Counted from the first letter of the stretch, positions 33,484 through 43,242 are shown. The stretch: 64,000 nt of DNA from Hymenobacter gelipurpurascens (GCF_900187375.1 NZ_FYEW01000001.1:1612001-1676000); one strand, 5' to 3'. Notes: generated by a model not told the origin, from the sequence alone. Made by a program: numbers and translations.

Positions 33484-35346
33484 ATGAAAATCCACGCGCT
33501 ACTCGCCGCTTCTCTACTTTCCCTAACCGCTCTAGGCCAGCAACTGCCGGTTCCGCGCAATCTGCAGGCTACGTACGCCAAAGGCACCCGCGCCGAGAGT
33601 GGCCTACCGGGCCCCAACTACTGGCAGAACTACGCCGACTACAAGCTTAACGTTTCCTTCGACCCTGGCACGCGGCGCGTGGCGGGCACTGCGGATATAG
33701 CTTATCACAACCAAAGCCCTGACTCGCTACGGCAGATCTGGTTTAAGCTCTACCCCAACCTATACCAAAAAGGGGCGGCCCGGGCTTCTTCCATCGAGCC
33801 GGAAGATGTAGGCGAAGGGATGCAGATCGAAAAGCTAACCATCAACGGCCAAACCATTGATGTAGCCAAACTGAGAGGCGACGCTACCAACCTGCCGGTG
33901 TCTGTGCAGCGTGCTATCGGCCCCAAGCAGACGGCTCAGGTTTCCGTCACGTATTCCTATATCCTGAACAAAGGCTCGCACACGCGCACTGGCGAAGTGG
34001 AGCCCAATGCGGATTTCGTAGCCTACTTCTTCCCGCGCATTGCGGTGTACGATGACATTGATGGCTGGAACCGCAACCCCTACCTCGGCTCCCAGGAGTT
34101 CTACAACGACTTCGCCAACTTCTCAGCCGATATCACCGTGCCCAAAGACTTCGTGGTGTGGGCTACCGGCGACCTGACGAATGCCGACAAGGTGCTCACG
34201 AAGAAGTACGCCAAGCGCCTCCAAGATGCGGAAAAGAAGGACGGTATCACGAGCATCATCACAGAGGAAGACCTGAAGCGCCGCGACATTACGGCCACGA
34301 ACGCGCAGAACACCTGGCACTTCGAGGCGAAGAATGTAACCGACTTCGTGTTTGCTACCACCGACCATTACGTGTGGCAAGCCAGCAGCTTGGTAGTAGA
34401 CCCAGCCACCAAACGTCGTACCCGCGTCGATGCCGTGTACAACACCAAGCACAAGGATTACGCCGAGGTAATTCAGTTTGCGCGCAAGACGGTGGAGGCC
34501 ATGTCGTACACCTTCCCGAAGTGGCCCTTCCCCTACTCCCACGAAACCATTTTCGATGGCCTGGACCAGATGGAGTACCCCATGATGGTGAACGACAACC
34601 CGACGGAAACCCGCCAGGACGCCATTACGCTCACCGACCACGAGATTTTCCACACGATGTACCCATTCTACATGGGCATCAACGAAACCAAGTACGGCTG
34701 GATGGATGAAGGCTGGGCCACCATTGGCGAGTGGATTATCTCCGGCATCATCGACCCAAAGCTGGACGACGACTACGGCATTGCGCCCTATGCCCGTGGC
34801 GCCGCTACCGAGGATGATGTGCCGATTGTAACGCTCAGCACCCAACAAACCGGTACTGCTTTCTTCCTCAACTCCTACCCCAAACCTGGCCTAGGCTACC
34901 TCTACGTGAAGGATATGCTCGGTGATGAGTTGTTCACGAAAGCGCTGCACACCTATATCCGTAACTGGAACGGCAAGCACCCCATGCCCTACGACTTCTT
35001 CAACTCGATGAACGCCGGGGCCGGCCGCAACCTCAACTGGTTCTGGCAGCGCTGGTTCTTCGACTCAGGCTACCCTGACCTCGCAATTCAGCAGGTCACA
35101 AAAACCGGCGCCGGCTACGACGTTATAGTAGAATCAAAAGGTACCAAGCCCGTGCCCGTTGACCTCACCATCACCTACGCCGACAACTCCACCGAGAAGC
35201 TACACCGCACCATTACCGTCTGGGAGCAGGGAGCCCGCACCGTCATGGTGCCCCTAGCTACAACCAAAGCCTTGAAACAAGTGAAACTCGGTGCTACGCT
35301 AGTGCCTGATAGCTACCCCAAGGATAATGTGTGGGAGAGTAAGTAG
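33484..35346 (+). CDS. Secreted M1-family metallopeptidase
   Basis: A 620-aa zinc aminopeptidase-like protein with signal peptide (MKIHALLAASLLSLTALGQQ). The zinc motif is HEIFHTMYPFYMG followed by the third ligand in WMDEGWATIGEW, i.e. HExxH-x18-E. An exopeptidase-like segment is DQMEYPMMVND. Order: N-terminal beta sandwich, catalytic thermolysin-like domain (about residues 300-520), C-terminal helical/beta part. M1 enzymes trim N-terminal residues from peptides; the exported form probably feeds on external peptides. A TACTTTG promoter-like sequence lies near 33452. Confidence 0.92.
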   Translation: MKIHALLAASLLSLTALGQQLPVPRNLQATYAKGTRAESGLPGPNYWQNYADYKLNVSFDPGTRRVAGTADIAYHNQSPDSLRQIWFKLYPNLYQKGAARASSIEPEDVGEGMQIEKLTINGQTIDVAKLRGDATNLPVSVQRAIGPKQTAQVSVTYSYILNKGSHTRTGEVEPNADFVAYFFPRIAVYDDIDGWNRNPYLGSQEFYNDFANFSADITVPKDFVVWATGDLTNADKVLTKKYAKRLQDAEKKDGITSIITEEDLKRRDITATNAQNTWHFEAKNVTDFVFATTDHYVWQASSLVVDPATKRRTRVDAVYNTKHKDYAEVIQFARKTVEAMSYTFPKWPFPYSHETIFDGLDQMEYPMMVNDNPTETRQDAITLTDHEIFHTMYPFYMGINETKYGWMDEGWATIGEWIISGIIDPKLDDDYGIAPYARGAATEDDVPIVTLSTQQTGTAFFLNSYPKPGLGYLYVKDMLGDELFTKALHTYIRNWNGKHPMPYDFFNSMNAGAGRNLNWFWQRWFFDSGYPDLAIQQVTKTGAGYDVIVESKGTKPVPVDLTITYADNSTEKLHRTITVWEQGARTVMVPLATTKALKQVKLGATLVPDSYPKDNVWESK

Positions 35347-35357
35347 GAAATTTAGAA

Positions 35358-35663
35358 ATGAGTCAGAATCCACTTATACCCTATGTTCTGCGTTCAACTC
35401 AACGCGCTCTTCTATTTAATATTCGATCCTCATTCATAGCTATTTCAGTCGACTTATCAGACTCCAATGCTTTTCTCATGAGAGTACAGCTAGATGGTGA
35501 GCCTAATGAGAACGAGAAAGATTTATGCTTTGCAGCCGCAGCAGAGGTATGTGGTGACTTTGGGGAAATACACGATAGCGAGGTAGCTTTTATTCAATCA
35601 ATACCTATTTTCGATAAAGACAAGCACTTGCCTTACCTAGTATATGCAAGAGCAGAAGTCTGA
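35358..35663 (+). CDS. Low-GC orphan, immunity-protein-like hypothetical
   Basis: A 101-aa protein that starts 11 nt after the M1 peptidase stop. It has no signal or membrane segment. The sequence opens SQNPLIPYVLRSTQRALLFNIR and contains FLMRVQLDGEPNENEKDLCF. This recalls a widespread family of small orphans of the type QRALLG...YFDGE (often beside toxin or immunity genes), but I cannot name a function. Codon use is clearly more AT-rich than the flanking genes, suggesting acquisition. No toxin partner is visible here. Confidence 0.6.
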   Translation: MSQNPLIPYVLRSTQRALLFNIRSSFIAISVDLSDSNAFLMRVQLDGEPNENEKDLCFAAAAEVCGDFGEIHDSEVAFIQSIPIFDKDKHLPYLVYARAEV

Positions 35664-35685
35664 AATTCAAATAGAAGCTAGTGCA

Positions 35686-35724
35686 TATAAAAAGGCCAGC
35701 CTGTAACAGGCTGGCCTTTTTATA
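35686..35724. terminator. Strong bidirectional terminator (18-bp stem)
   Basis: Perfect 18-bp arms 35686-35703 and 35707-35724 with a 3-nt loop (tataaaaaggccagcctg / caggctggcctttttata). It separates the low-GC orphan from the convergent histidine kinase gene. The core ggccagcctg is shared with the terminator at 43210-43242. Confidence 0.85.
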
Positions 35725-35765
35725 TGATTAAAGTTATTTCCTATCATGTCGCAACACAACCAGGC

Positions 35766-37040
35766 TTATTGCAGCCGCACGCGCATGATGTGTCGGTCGG
35801 GGGCTTGGAAGTGGTAGCTGAGTAGGAAGCCGTAGGTTTCGCAGATCTGGCGGGCAATGGCTAGGCCTAGGCCTACGCTTCCAGGCGGCCGCTCGGGGCC
35901 AGGCCGAAAGCGGACGAACAACTGGTCAGCGGGCAAGGCGTGAGAGCGACCAGTGTTCTGCACAGAAAATTCCTCGGTAGTGAGCGTTACGACTAACTCC
36001 CCACCGGGCACATTATGGCGAATAGCATTGCTAAGCAGATTGCTCACCAGAATCTCTAGCAGGGACCGGTTTGCTGCCAGCGGCAAGGACGCTACCACAT
36101 CAGTAGTCAACGTGAGGTTGCTGGCGCTGAGCTGCTCCCGCAACTGGCCTAGCTGAGTACGGATGGCGGCAGCCAAGTCCACAGTTTCGGTGGGGAAGAA
36201 CAGCTGCTGATCGAGGTGGGCCAATAGCAGCAGGCTGCGGCTTAGGTGGGTCAGGCGCTGCGTCACCTCCAATAGCGCTTCAATGTGGCCGGCTTGTTGT
36301 TCCGTTAGACCAGGGGCCTGCACCAATAAGTCGAGCTTGGTGCGGAGGATGGCCAGCGGTGTTTGCAGCTCGTGGGCGGCGTTTTCGGTAAATTCCCGTT
36401 GGCGGTGATAGATCCGCTGATTACGGTTAAGCACCCGCTTCAACGCCGAGTTTAGCTCCTTGAACTCCGGGATGCGCGTGTCGGAAAGATGCACGGACTG
36501 GTGCTGATCAAGCTTGTACTTCTGCAGCTCACTCAGCGTGCTGTAGAATGGCGCCCACATCCGGCGAGCCAGAAAATGCTGCAGTAGCAACAGGCCTACC
36601 AGTAGCGCCCCAAACAACAAGGCCCCTGCCAAGACAATACGCGCCAGCAGTTCCTGGCTATCGAGCATGGTAGTGCGCAGCTCCAGCCGGTAGGGCCGCC
36701 CCTGAAATTGCACCGGCGCCGCCAGTTGCCGGTAGGGCACAATCTGGTTGGTCAGCTCATTATACATCATGCGCTGGCTGAAGGCAACGGGCGGCCCCGG
36801 CACCGACAGGGGCTTAAACTCCACGTTATGATCAAGCTGATGCCAGAAAGTAAGGTCGGCGGGGGTGCGCAGATGCAGACGCAGGGCTTTTTCCACTCGC
36901 ATCTTCCGCCGACTCAAGGTGCGGTCGACGTAGGCGTAGTAGATTTTGCTGATGAAGCCGTAGTACACAAACGTGCCGCCCACAGCTACAACGCTGGCAT
37001 AAATCAGGAAGAAAACAGTGGTGCGGGCCAGCAGCTTCAT
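35766..37040 (-). CDS. Membrane sensor histidine kinase
   Basis: A 424-aa kinase. Membrane helices are at about residues 7-30 and 145-172, with a periplasmic sensor between them (about 115 residues, WHQLDHNVEFKPLSVPGPP). No clear HAMP but a linker region is present. The phosphoacceptor is in FTENAAHELQTPLAILRTKL and the ATP domain shows NLLSNAIRHN (N box) and GSVGLGLAIARQICETYG (G2 box). It is transcribed with the adjacent OmpR-type regulator (24-nt gap) and divergent from a TonB-dependent receptor followed by a CitMHS transporter. Signal likely citrate or a metal, by context. Confidence 0.9.
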   Translation of the reverse strand: MKLLARTTVFFLIYASVVAVGGTFVYYGFISKIYYAYVDRTLSRRKMRVEKALRLHLRTPADLTFWHQLDHNVEFKPLSVPGPPVAFSQRMMYNELTNQIVPYRQLAAPVQFQGRPYRLELRTTMLDSQELLARIVLAGALLFGALLVGLLLLQHFLARRMWAPFYSTLSELQKYKLDQHQSVHLSDTRIPEFKELNSALKRVLNRNQRIYHRQREFTENAAHELQTPLAILRTKLDLLVQAPGLTEQQAGHIEALLEVTQRLTHLSRSLLLLAHLDQQLFFPTETVDLAAAIRTQLGQLREQLSASNLTLTTDVVASLPLAANRSLLEILVSNLLSNAIRHNVPGGELVVTLTTEEFSVQNTGRSHALPADQLFVRFRPGPERPPGSVGLGLAIARQICETYGFLLSYHFQAPDRHIMRVRLQ

Positions 37041-37064
37041 GGCAAACGGCGGAGAGGAAAACGG

Positions 37065-37751
37065 CTACGTGTCGGAACTTGGGTCGAACCGATAGCCTAG
37101 GCCATATACCATGCGGATGTAGTTGGGGGCGCCGGCATCCGCGAGCTTGCGCTTGAGGTTCTTGACGTGGGCATACACGCTCTCGAAGGTATCAAACTGC
37201 TCTGCCGCGTCGCCGGAAAGGTGTTCGGCAATGGCGCCTTTCGTGATGACACGTCCCTGGTTGGCCAATAGAAGCAGCAGCAAATCAAACTCGGTGCGCG
37301 TGAGCGTTACGGGCTGGCTTTCCACGGTGGCACGGCGGGCAGGAACATCTACAGTAAGCTTGCCGGCTTGCAGAAGATTGGTACCCTGGTAGTGGCGGCG
37401 GCGGACCAGCGCCGAAATGCGGGCGCTGAGCTCCGGCAGATAGAACGGTTTGGGCAGATAATCGTCGGCGCCCAGCTCTAGGCCAGTTATGCGGTCATCT
37501 ACGGCGGCACGGGCGCTGGTGATAATAACGCCGGCCGCTTTTTGGTGGCGCTGCAGCTCGCGCAGTAGCTCTAAGCCATCGCCCCCGGGCAGGGTGAGGT
37601 CGAGCACAATGCACTCATAATTGTAGAGCAGCATTTTTTCCTGCGCCTGGGCATAGGTAGTAGCCACCTCGCACACGTAGTGCTGGGCTTGTAGGTAGCT
37701 GACCAGGCTGGCAAGCAGCTCCGGCTCGTCTTCCACGAGAAGCAACTTCAT
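37065..37751 (-). CDS. OmpR/PhoB-family response regulator
   Basis: A 228-aa regulator. The ATG at 37751 gives MKLLLVEDEPELLASLVSYL; a longer in-frame ORF from 37850 is rejected. Receiver residues: acidic pair in VEDEPE, phospho-Asp in CIVLDLTLPGGDG, lysine in DDYLPKPF. The winged helix covers residues about 130-225 (LTRTEFDLLLLLLANQGRV, NYIRMVYGLGYRFD). It partners the histidine kinase encoded next to it. The divergent TonB receptor gene starts 184 bp away, so this intergenic space is the likely target. Confidence 0.93.
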   Translation of the reverse strand: MKLLLVEDEPELLASLVSYLQAQHYVCEVATTYAQAQEKMLLYNYECIVLDLTLPGGDGLELLRELQRHQKAAGVIITSARAAVDDRITGLELGADDYLPKPFYLPELSARISALVRRRHYQGTNLLQAGKLTVDVPARRATVESQPVTLTRTEFDLLLLLLANQGRVITKGAIAEHLSGDAAEQFDTFESVYAHVKNLKRKLADAGAPNYIRMVYGLGYRFDPSSDT

Positions 37752-37935
37752 GTGGGAATGGGGGCAATAGAAGGGTGGGAGAAGCAGAAAGATAGCGGCA
37801 TTCAATCGGGAAAGTGACCAATCACCCAAATTTTTCTGGTAGAGGCCCATTCTTCTAAATGTCTTCTAAATCGTTGTGCTACTTGGCTGACACAATACGC
37901 TGCACTTCCCTCCAACCTACTTAAAAATTCCCCCA

Positions 37936-40650
37936 ATGACTGTACTGCTACCTTCCCTGTATCGAGCTGGTTGCGCTGGGCTGGTTCTGGCCGCGCAAGT
38001 AACGGCCGGCACAGCTGTCGCCGCCCCAACCCTCTCCGCTCCTAACGCCCTAGCACACCTCGCCGACCGTCGTCCGCTCACGGGCCGCGTGCTCGATGGA
38101 GCCGACCAGGCCCCGCTGAGCTTCTGCTCGGTGGGCATCAAAGGCTCTAACCGCGGGACCACCACCGACGCCAACGGCGCCTTTAAGCTGGATGTGGAAG
38201 ACGGTGACATTCTGGTGATTTCCTACGTAGGCTACGAGCCGCGGGAGATTCCGGTGCCGGCCGGCGAATCAACTATTTCCATCAGCCTAAAGTCTACCAC
38301 GCACACCATGGCCGATGTGGTGGTGGTGGGCAACCGCGCTTCGGAAGCTCGCACCAATGTGGAGCTGCCCGTACCGGTAGACGTGCTCAGCGCTAAGGAA
38401 ATCACGAAAACTGGCCAGACGGAGCTAGGCCAGATGATTCACTTCCTGGCACCCTCCTTCAACTCTACCAAGCACGCTATCAGCAACGTAACCTCGTACG
38501 TAGACCCTGCCACGCTACGTGGCCTAGGCCCCGACCAGACGCTGGTGCTTGTGAATGGCAAACGCCGCCATCAGTCCTCGGCTCTGAACGTGAACAATGT
38601 GGTAGGTCGTGGCTCGGTGGGTACCGACCTGAACGCTATTCCAACGGCAGCCATTGAGCGAGTAGAAATCCTGCGCGATGGTGCAGCGGCCCAATACGGC
38701 TCCGATGCCATTGCCGGTATTGTGAACCTGGTGCTGAAAAAAGCTCCTCGCGGCGGTACTGTCACGGGTAACTACGGCATCAGCAAGCTCGGCGATGGTG
38801 ACACGTATGATGCGGGCGTTAACTTCGGGCTACCCGTGGGCAAGCGCGACGGTTTCTTTAACACCACCGTGCAGCTCCACCACAACGAGCCCACCGACCG
38901 CTCCGGCGACTACACGGGCGCCGTGTACAGCACCAAACCCGAGGAAGACGCAGCTCTGGTTGCCCAGAACGGCTTCAACCGCCACGTAACTACCTACGGC
39001 ACGGCCAAAAACACCATGGGCCAGCTGTTTTACAACGCCGAAACCAAGCTGGGCGAGGCCTGGACGCTGTATTCCTTCGGGGGCTACTCCCGCAAGGACA
39101 TGACGGCCTACGGCTTCTACCGTCAGCCCAGCAACAAAAAGCGGGCAGTGCTTTCTCTGTTCCCGAATGGCTACAACCCGGTTTTCCCGGCCAAAGTCCA
39201 GGATCTGGCCTCTACCGTGGGGGTGCGCCGCACTACCGGCAGCGGCTGGAACCTCGATTTTAGCGCTGGCTTTGGTGGCAATACCATCGAAACCTTCGCG
39301 AATCATACCGTTAACCCTTCCTACGGCAGCAACTCGCCCACCAGTTTTTACACGGGAACCAACAAGTTTGGGCAGGGCCTAATTAACGCAAACGTCTCGA
39401 AATCTCTGAAAAACATCGGCAGCCTGAAGTCCCTGAGTGTGGCCTATGGCAGCGAGCTGCGCGTGGAGCGCTACCAGTTGGAGGCTGGTGATGATGCCTC
39501 CTGGATGAAAGGCCCGGTTACGACCAACTCGCCCGACGTGGGCTCTAGCGGCCGCGAGGGCATTGGGGCTCAGAACGCCGTGAAGCGCACCCGCAACAAC
39601 GTAGGCCTATATGCCGACGTGCTCAGCGATATTACCGAAGCTCTGTTGGTAGATGTAGCCGCCCGCGTAGAGCGCTACAGCGACTTTGGCACCAACGTAT
39701 CCGGCAAAATCTCGACGCGCTACAAGTTCTCGAACCTGTTCTCGGTGCGCGGCTCCCTCAACCGGGGCTTCCGGGCGCCCTCCATGCACCAGCTCTACTA
39801 CTCCAATAATGCTGATGCCCAGTGGCTGACCATCAATGGCGTATTCGACTCCTACCCTATTGCCCACCTGCGCAACGACAATGCCTATGTGCGGGCACTA
39901 GGAGTCGAGAAGCTGAAAGCGGAAACGACTCTCGACTATAACCTGGGCTTTACGGCACAAATTGGCCCCAACCTGCAGGTGACGGCCGATATGTACCAGA
40001 TTGATATCAAAGACCGGATTGTGATTTCCGGCCAGCTTGATGCCACCAAAGACCCCTTGGCTCCCGTGTTCCAAGGCTCGGGCATTGCACAGGTGCAGTT
40101 CTTTTCCAACGCCCTGGATACCCGCACCCGCGGCCTCGATGTGGTAGCCGCCTACCGCCAGAACATCAGCAAAGACCAGGAGGTAAACCTCAGCGCCTCC
40201 ATGATGCTAAATGCGACGAAAGTACAAGGCGGTGTGCGCACCCCTGCGCAGCTCTCCAGCCTCAGCACCGGCCTCATTGATAGGGTTATGATTGGGCTGA
40301 TTGAGGTGGCTCAGCCTCGCTCGAAGGCCATTGTATCGGCTAGCTACCGCTACAAGAAGCTAGAAGGCATGCTGCGGGCCACCCGCTTCGGCGAGGTTAC
40401 TGCCATCCAGACCACCCCAGAGCTCGACCAGACCTTCCGGGCCAAAACTGTCGCCGATGCTTCCTTGTCGTACAGCTTCAACCCCCGCATCAACCTGACG
40501 GTAGGCGCCAACAACATCTTCGACGTGTACCCTGATAAGATTGCCTTCCCGTCCCTGACGGCCTCGGGCCAGACGCCTTACACGCGTTTCACTTCGCAGT
40601 TCGGCTTCATGGGCGCTTACTACTTCACTACGGTGCGGTATAGCTTCTAA
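37936..40650 (+). CDS. TonB-dependent outer-membrane receptor
   Basis: A 904-aa receptor with a signal-like N-terminus (MTVLLPSLYRAGCAGLVLAA), a carboxypeptidase-like regulatory domain (TGRVLDGADQAPLSFCSVGI to about 130), a plug (VLSAKEITKTGQTELGQMIH, TLVLVNGKRRHQSS, IERVEILRDGAAAQYGSDAI) and a barrel ending YYFTTVRYSF. It resembles iron/siderophore receptors more than SusC types. The next gene encodes a CitMHS transporter, which points to a metal-citrate complex as ligand. Regulated, presumably, by the divergent two-component system. Confidence 0.9.
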   Translation: MTVLLPSLYRAGCAGLVLAAQVTAGTAVAAPTLSAPNALAHLADRRPLTGRVLDGADQAPLSFCSVGIKGSNRGTTTDANGAFKLDVEDGDILVISYVGYEPREIPVPAGESTISISLKSTTHTMADVVVVGNRASEARTNVELPVPVDVLSAKEITKTGQTELGQMIHFLAPSFNSTKHAISNVTSYVDPATLRGLGPDQTLVLVNGKRRHQSSALNVNNVVGRGSVGTDLNAIPTAAIERVEILRDGAAAQYGSDAIAGIVNLVLKKAPRGGTVTGNYGISKLGDGDTYDAGVNFGLPVGKRDGFFNTTVQLHHNEPTDRSGDYTGAVYSTKPEEDAALVAQNGFNRHVTTYGTAKNTMGQLFYNAETKLGEAWTLYSFGGYSRKDMTAYGFYRQPSNKKRAVLSLFPNGYNPVFPAKVQDLASTVGVRRTTGSGWNLDFSAGFGGNTIETFANHTVNPSYGSNSPTSFYTGTNKFGQGLINANVSKSLKNIGSLKSLSVAYGSELRVERYQLEAGDDASWMKGPVTTNSPDVGSSGREGIGAQNAVKRTRNNVGLYADVLSDITEALLVDVAARVERYSDFGTNVSGKISTRYKFSNLFSVRGSLNRGFRAPSMHQLYYSNNADAQWLTINGVFDSYPIAHLRNDNAYVRALGVEKLKAETTLDYNLGFTAQIGPNLQVTADMYQIDIKDRIVISGQLDATKDPLAPVFQGSGIAQVQFFSNALDTRTRGLDVVAAYRQNISKDQEVNLSASMMLNATKVQGGVRTPAQLSSLSTGLIDRVMIGLIEVAQPRSKAIVSASYRYKKLEGMLRATRFGEVTAIQTTPELDQTFRAKTVADASLSYSFNPRINLTVGANNIFDVYPDKIAFPSLTASGQTPYTRFTSQFGFMGAYYFTTVRYSF

Positions 40651-40946
40651 TCAACGCAGCAAGCGGCGCCCACATGGTCCGCTAGGCCACTCCCTGCGTC
40701 ATGAGCGGAGGCTGCAACCTCTCGCCTTGGCACCGGGAGTGGCCAAGCAGGCCCTGACCTTTTATTATACTTCGCGCTCCAAGCTGTGCGGACGTGGAGT
40801 GTAGGCGAGGGCAATTACCCTGGCTCAGTTGCAGAAAGTTGGTTTCCATGCTGCGCGGAAGCCGACTTAAACTACCCAGCCTAGGGCGCCGCTGCTGCCT
40901 TGTTTAGCACTCTGCGCACGTACCACCCACTTTTCACTCCTGCCTC
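40651..40946. other. Intergenic region between TonB receptor and CitMHS genes
   Basis: A 296-nt gap. It contains inverted GC-rich segments (taggccactccc and gggagtggcc about 50 nt apart, 40682-40744) that could form a hairpin and so separate the two genes. No recognised riboswitch and no ORF. Confidence 0.35.
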
Positions 40947-42302
40947 ATGCTCGCACTTGCTGGCTTTGCCATGATTATCACCTTCATGGTGCTAATTATG
41001 ACGAACCGACTCTCGGCCATTACGGCGCTGCTGCTGGTGCCCGTGGCGTTTGCGGTGCTCACGGGCTTCAGCGCCCAAATGGGCACCATGATGCTGGACG
41101 GCATCCGCAACATTGCCCCCACGGGTATTATGCTGGTGTTTGCCATCCTGTACTTCGGGTTGATGACGGACGCCGGGCTGTTTGATCCCGTTATCAGCCG
41201 AATTCAGCGCGTGGCGCACGGCGACCCCATGAAGATTATCATCGGCACGGCACTGTTGGCCCTGCTGGTGTCATTGGATGGTGATGGGGCTACTACCTAC
41301 ATCATTGTCGTGACGGCCATGCTACCGCTTTACCGCCGCCTGGGCATCAACACCCTGATTCTCACTTGCATGAACATGCTGGTAGGCGGCGTAATGAACA
41401 TTTTGCCCTGGGGCGGCCCCACTGCCCGCGCCATGAGCGTGCTCCACCTCGATAGCACCCAACTCTTCAACCCGCTTATTCCGGCCATGCTGGTGGGGCT
41501 GGCGTGGGTGTTTTTTGTGGCGTGGCGCTTTGGCAAACAGGAACGCAAACGCCTAGGCCTGCATCAAGAACCCAACCAAGCCAAAAAGCCGATGGTGTTT
41601 GGCATTACGGCTGGCTTTCCGGCTCCGCTTCCCCCCGATGACGAAACTACCCACATAGCGCTTTCACCTGAAGACCAGGCCTTGCGCCGCCCCCGCCTGC
41701 TGTGGATCAATGCGTTGCTTACCATTGGCCTGATGGTGGCGCTGGTGCGGGAACTGCTGCCGCTGCCGGTGCTTTTCATGGTTGCTTTCGCGCTGGCGGC
41801 GTTGCTCAATTACCCCAATCTGGCACAGCAGCGGCAGCGGTTTGCGGCCCACGCCAGCAACGCCCTATCGGTGGCGGCCATGGTATTTGCGGCGGGCATC
41901 TTCACCGGCATTCTGAGCGGCACCCACATGGTTGATGCTATGGCGCACACCTTCGTGCAGCTGGTGCCCACGGAGCTAGGGCCGCGCTTCCCCGTCCTAA
42001 CTGGCCTAGTGAGTGCGCCGCTTACCTTCTTTATGTCAAATGATGCCTTTTACTTCGGCATCTTGCCCTTCTTCACGAAGGCAGCAGCGCAATTTGGCAT
42101 CACGGCCGCCACGATGGGCAAGGCCTCGCTGCTAGGCCAGCCTGTGCATCTGCTTAGCCCGCTGGTGCCTTCTACCTATCTGTTGGTAGGTCTGGCCGGC
42201 GTAGAGTTTGCCGCCCATCAGCGCTTCACCCTGAAGTGGGCCTGTGGCACCGTACTCGTGATGCTGCTCACGTGTCTGCTGCTGGGTATTGTGCCGTGGT
42301 AG
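40947..42302 (+). CDS. CitMHS-family citrate (metal-citrate/H+) symporter
   Basis: A 451-aa protein with about 11-12 membrane helices (first MLALAGFAMIITFMVLIM). Conserved segments are GIMLVFAILYFGLMTDAGLF, LVSLDGDGATTYIIVVTAML and NMLVGGVMNILPWGGPTARA, plus the C-terminal FFMSNDAFYFGILPFF and GQPVHLLSPLVPSTYLLVGL. Bacillus CitM/CitH of this family carry citrate complexed to divalent metal. It follows the TonB receptor, so the pair would form a two-membrane citrate-metal uptake route. The loop at about residues 190-245 is hydrophilic and charged. Confidence 0.92.
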   Translation: MLALAGFAMIITFMVLIMTNRLSAITALLLVPVAFAVLTGFSAQMGTMMLDGIRNIAPTGIMLVFAILYFGLMTDAGLFDPVISRIQRVAHGDPMKIIIGTALLALLVSLDGDGATTYIIVVTAMLPLYRRLGINTLILTCMNMLVGGVMNILPWGGPTARAMSVLHLDSTQLFNPLIPAMLVGLAWVFFVAWRFGKQERKRLGLHQEPNQAKKPMVFGITAGFPAPLPPDDETTHIALSPEDQALRRPRLLWINALLTIGLMVALVRELLPLPVLFMVAFALAALLNYPNLAQQRQRFAAHASNALSVAAMVFAAGIFTGILSGTHMVDAMAHTFVQLVPTELGPRFPVLTGLVSAPLTFFMSNDAFYFGILPFFTKAAAQFGITAATMGKASLLGQPVHLLSPLVPSTYLLVGLAGVEFAAHQRFTLKWACGTVLVMLLTCLLLGIVPW

Positions 42303-42389
42303 TGCCTACACGGTAGCTGTTTGCAGCTTACTATTTGGCGCGCCCTAGGCCACACCTACTCCACTATGGGCTTCCCTTTCTGTCCATCC

Positions 42390-43181
42390 ATGAATCAATA
42401 CATTCAACATATTCTCGATAATCCAGCCGCCTCGCTGGCTATCATTGGCAACTTGGTCATCATTGAAAGCCTGCTTTCCGTGGATAATGCGGCGGTTCTA
42501 GCTACAATGGTGGGCGACCTGCCCCGCGAGCAACGCAAGAAGGCTTTGCGATACGGCATTTTCGGGGCTTATATTTTCCGGGGGCTGTGCATTCTGTTTG
42601 CGTCGTTTCTGATCAAATTCTGGTATCTCAAACCACTAGGCGGTCTGTATCTACTGTACTTGGTGTACGACCATTTCAAAGCCCGCGGCTCCAGTGAGGA
42701 TGAGGGAGTAGATAAAGAGAAGAGCTGGCTTTACCGCAACACGCTAGGCCTGTTCGGGAAGTTCTGGGCAACGGTAGCCCTGATCGAGCTCATGGACCTG
42801 GCCTTCTCCATCGACAACGTCTTTGCTGTAGTAGCCTTCACCGACAACCTGATCCTAATTTGTGCGGGGGTATTTATTGGCATTCTGGCCATGCGACTAG
42901 TAGCACAGGCCTTCGTGCTGCTAATGGGCAAATATCCCTTTCTGGAAACTGCGGCTTTTGTGGTAATCGGTTTCCTGGGGCTGAAGCTGGTACTGTCGCT
43001 GGTAAGTCACTTCCTGCCCGGCCACCCGCTCAGCCTCGCCCTGGAAAGTGAAGCTGCCGATGTAGCCATGACTGTGCTGACGGCCAGCGCATTTCTGGTG
43101 CCCTGGGTTACCTCGCTGCTCTTCAATGTACCGCAGCGCCCCGGTGGCAACCGAGTTGAGACGTGGGAAGTATCTGAGTGA
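42390..43181 (+). CDS. TerC-family integral membrane protein
   Basis: A 263-aa protein with about seven helices. The ATG at 42390 gives MNQYIQHILDNPAAS; an extension from 42321 is not conserved-looking. The paired acidic motifs SLLSVDNAAVLATMV and MDLAFSIDNVFAVVAFTDN are diagnostic of TerC/Alx. These proteins move or balance metal ions, notably manganese. It is 87 nt after the CitMHS gene and may share its transcript; export of metal entering as citrate complex is one possible reason. Confidence 0.88.
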   Translation: MNQYIQHILDNPAASLAIIGNLVIIESLLSVDNAAVLATMVGDLPREQRKKALRYGIFGAYIFRGLCILFASFLIKFWYLKPLGGLYLLYLVYDHFKARGSSEDEGVDKEKSWLYRNTLGLFGKFWATVALIELMDLAFSIDNVFAVVAFTDNLILICAGVFIGILAMRLVAQAFVLLMGKYPFLETAAFVVIGFLGLKLVLSLVSHFLPGHPLSLALESEAADVAMTVLTASAFLVPWVTSLLFNVPQRPGGNRVETWEVSE

Positions 43182-43209
43182 ACTACCTGTAAGTATCTGC
43201 CGAATACAA

Positions 43210-43242
43210 AAAAAGGCCAGCCCATTACAGGCTGGCCTTTTT
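43210..43242. terminator. Terminator between TerC and subtilase genes
   Basis: Perfect 13-bp arms 43210-43222 and 43230-43242 with A and T runs on either side, so it can work in both directions between these convergent genes. Confidence 0.85.

Noticed and set aside
40651..40946. GC-rich hairpins suggesting a riboswitch (for example cobalamin) before CitMHS
   Set aside because: The conserved cobalamin core is absent and no other known aptamer was recognised.
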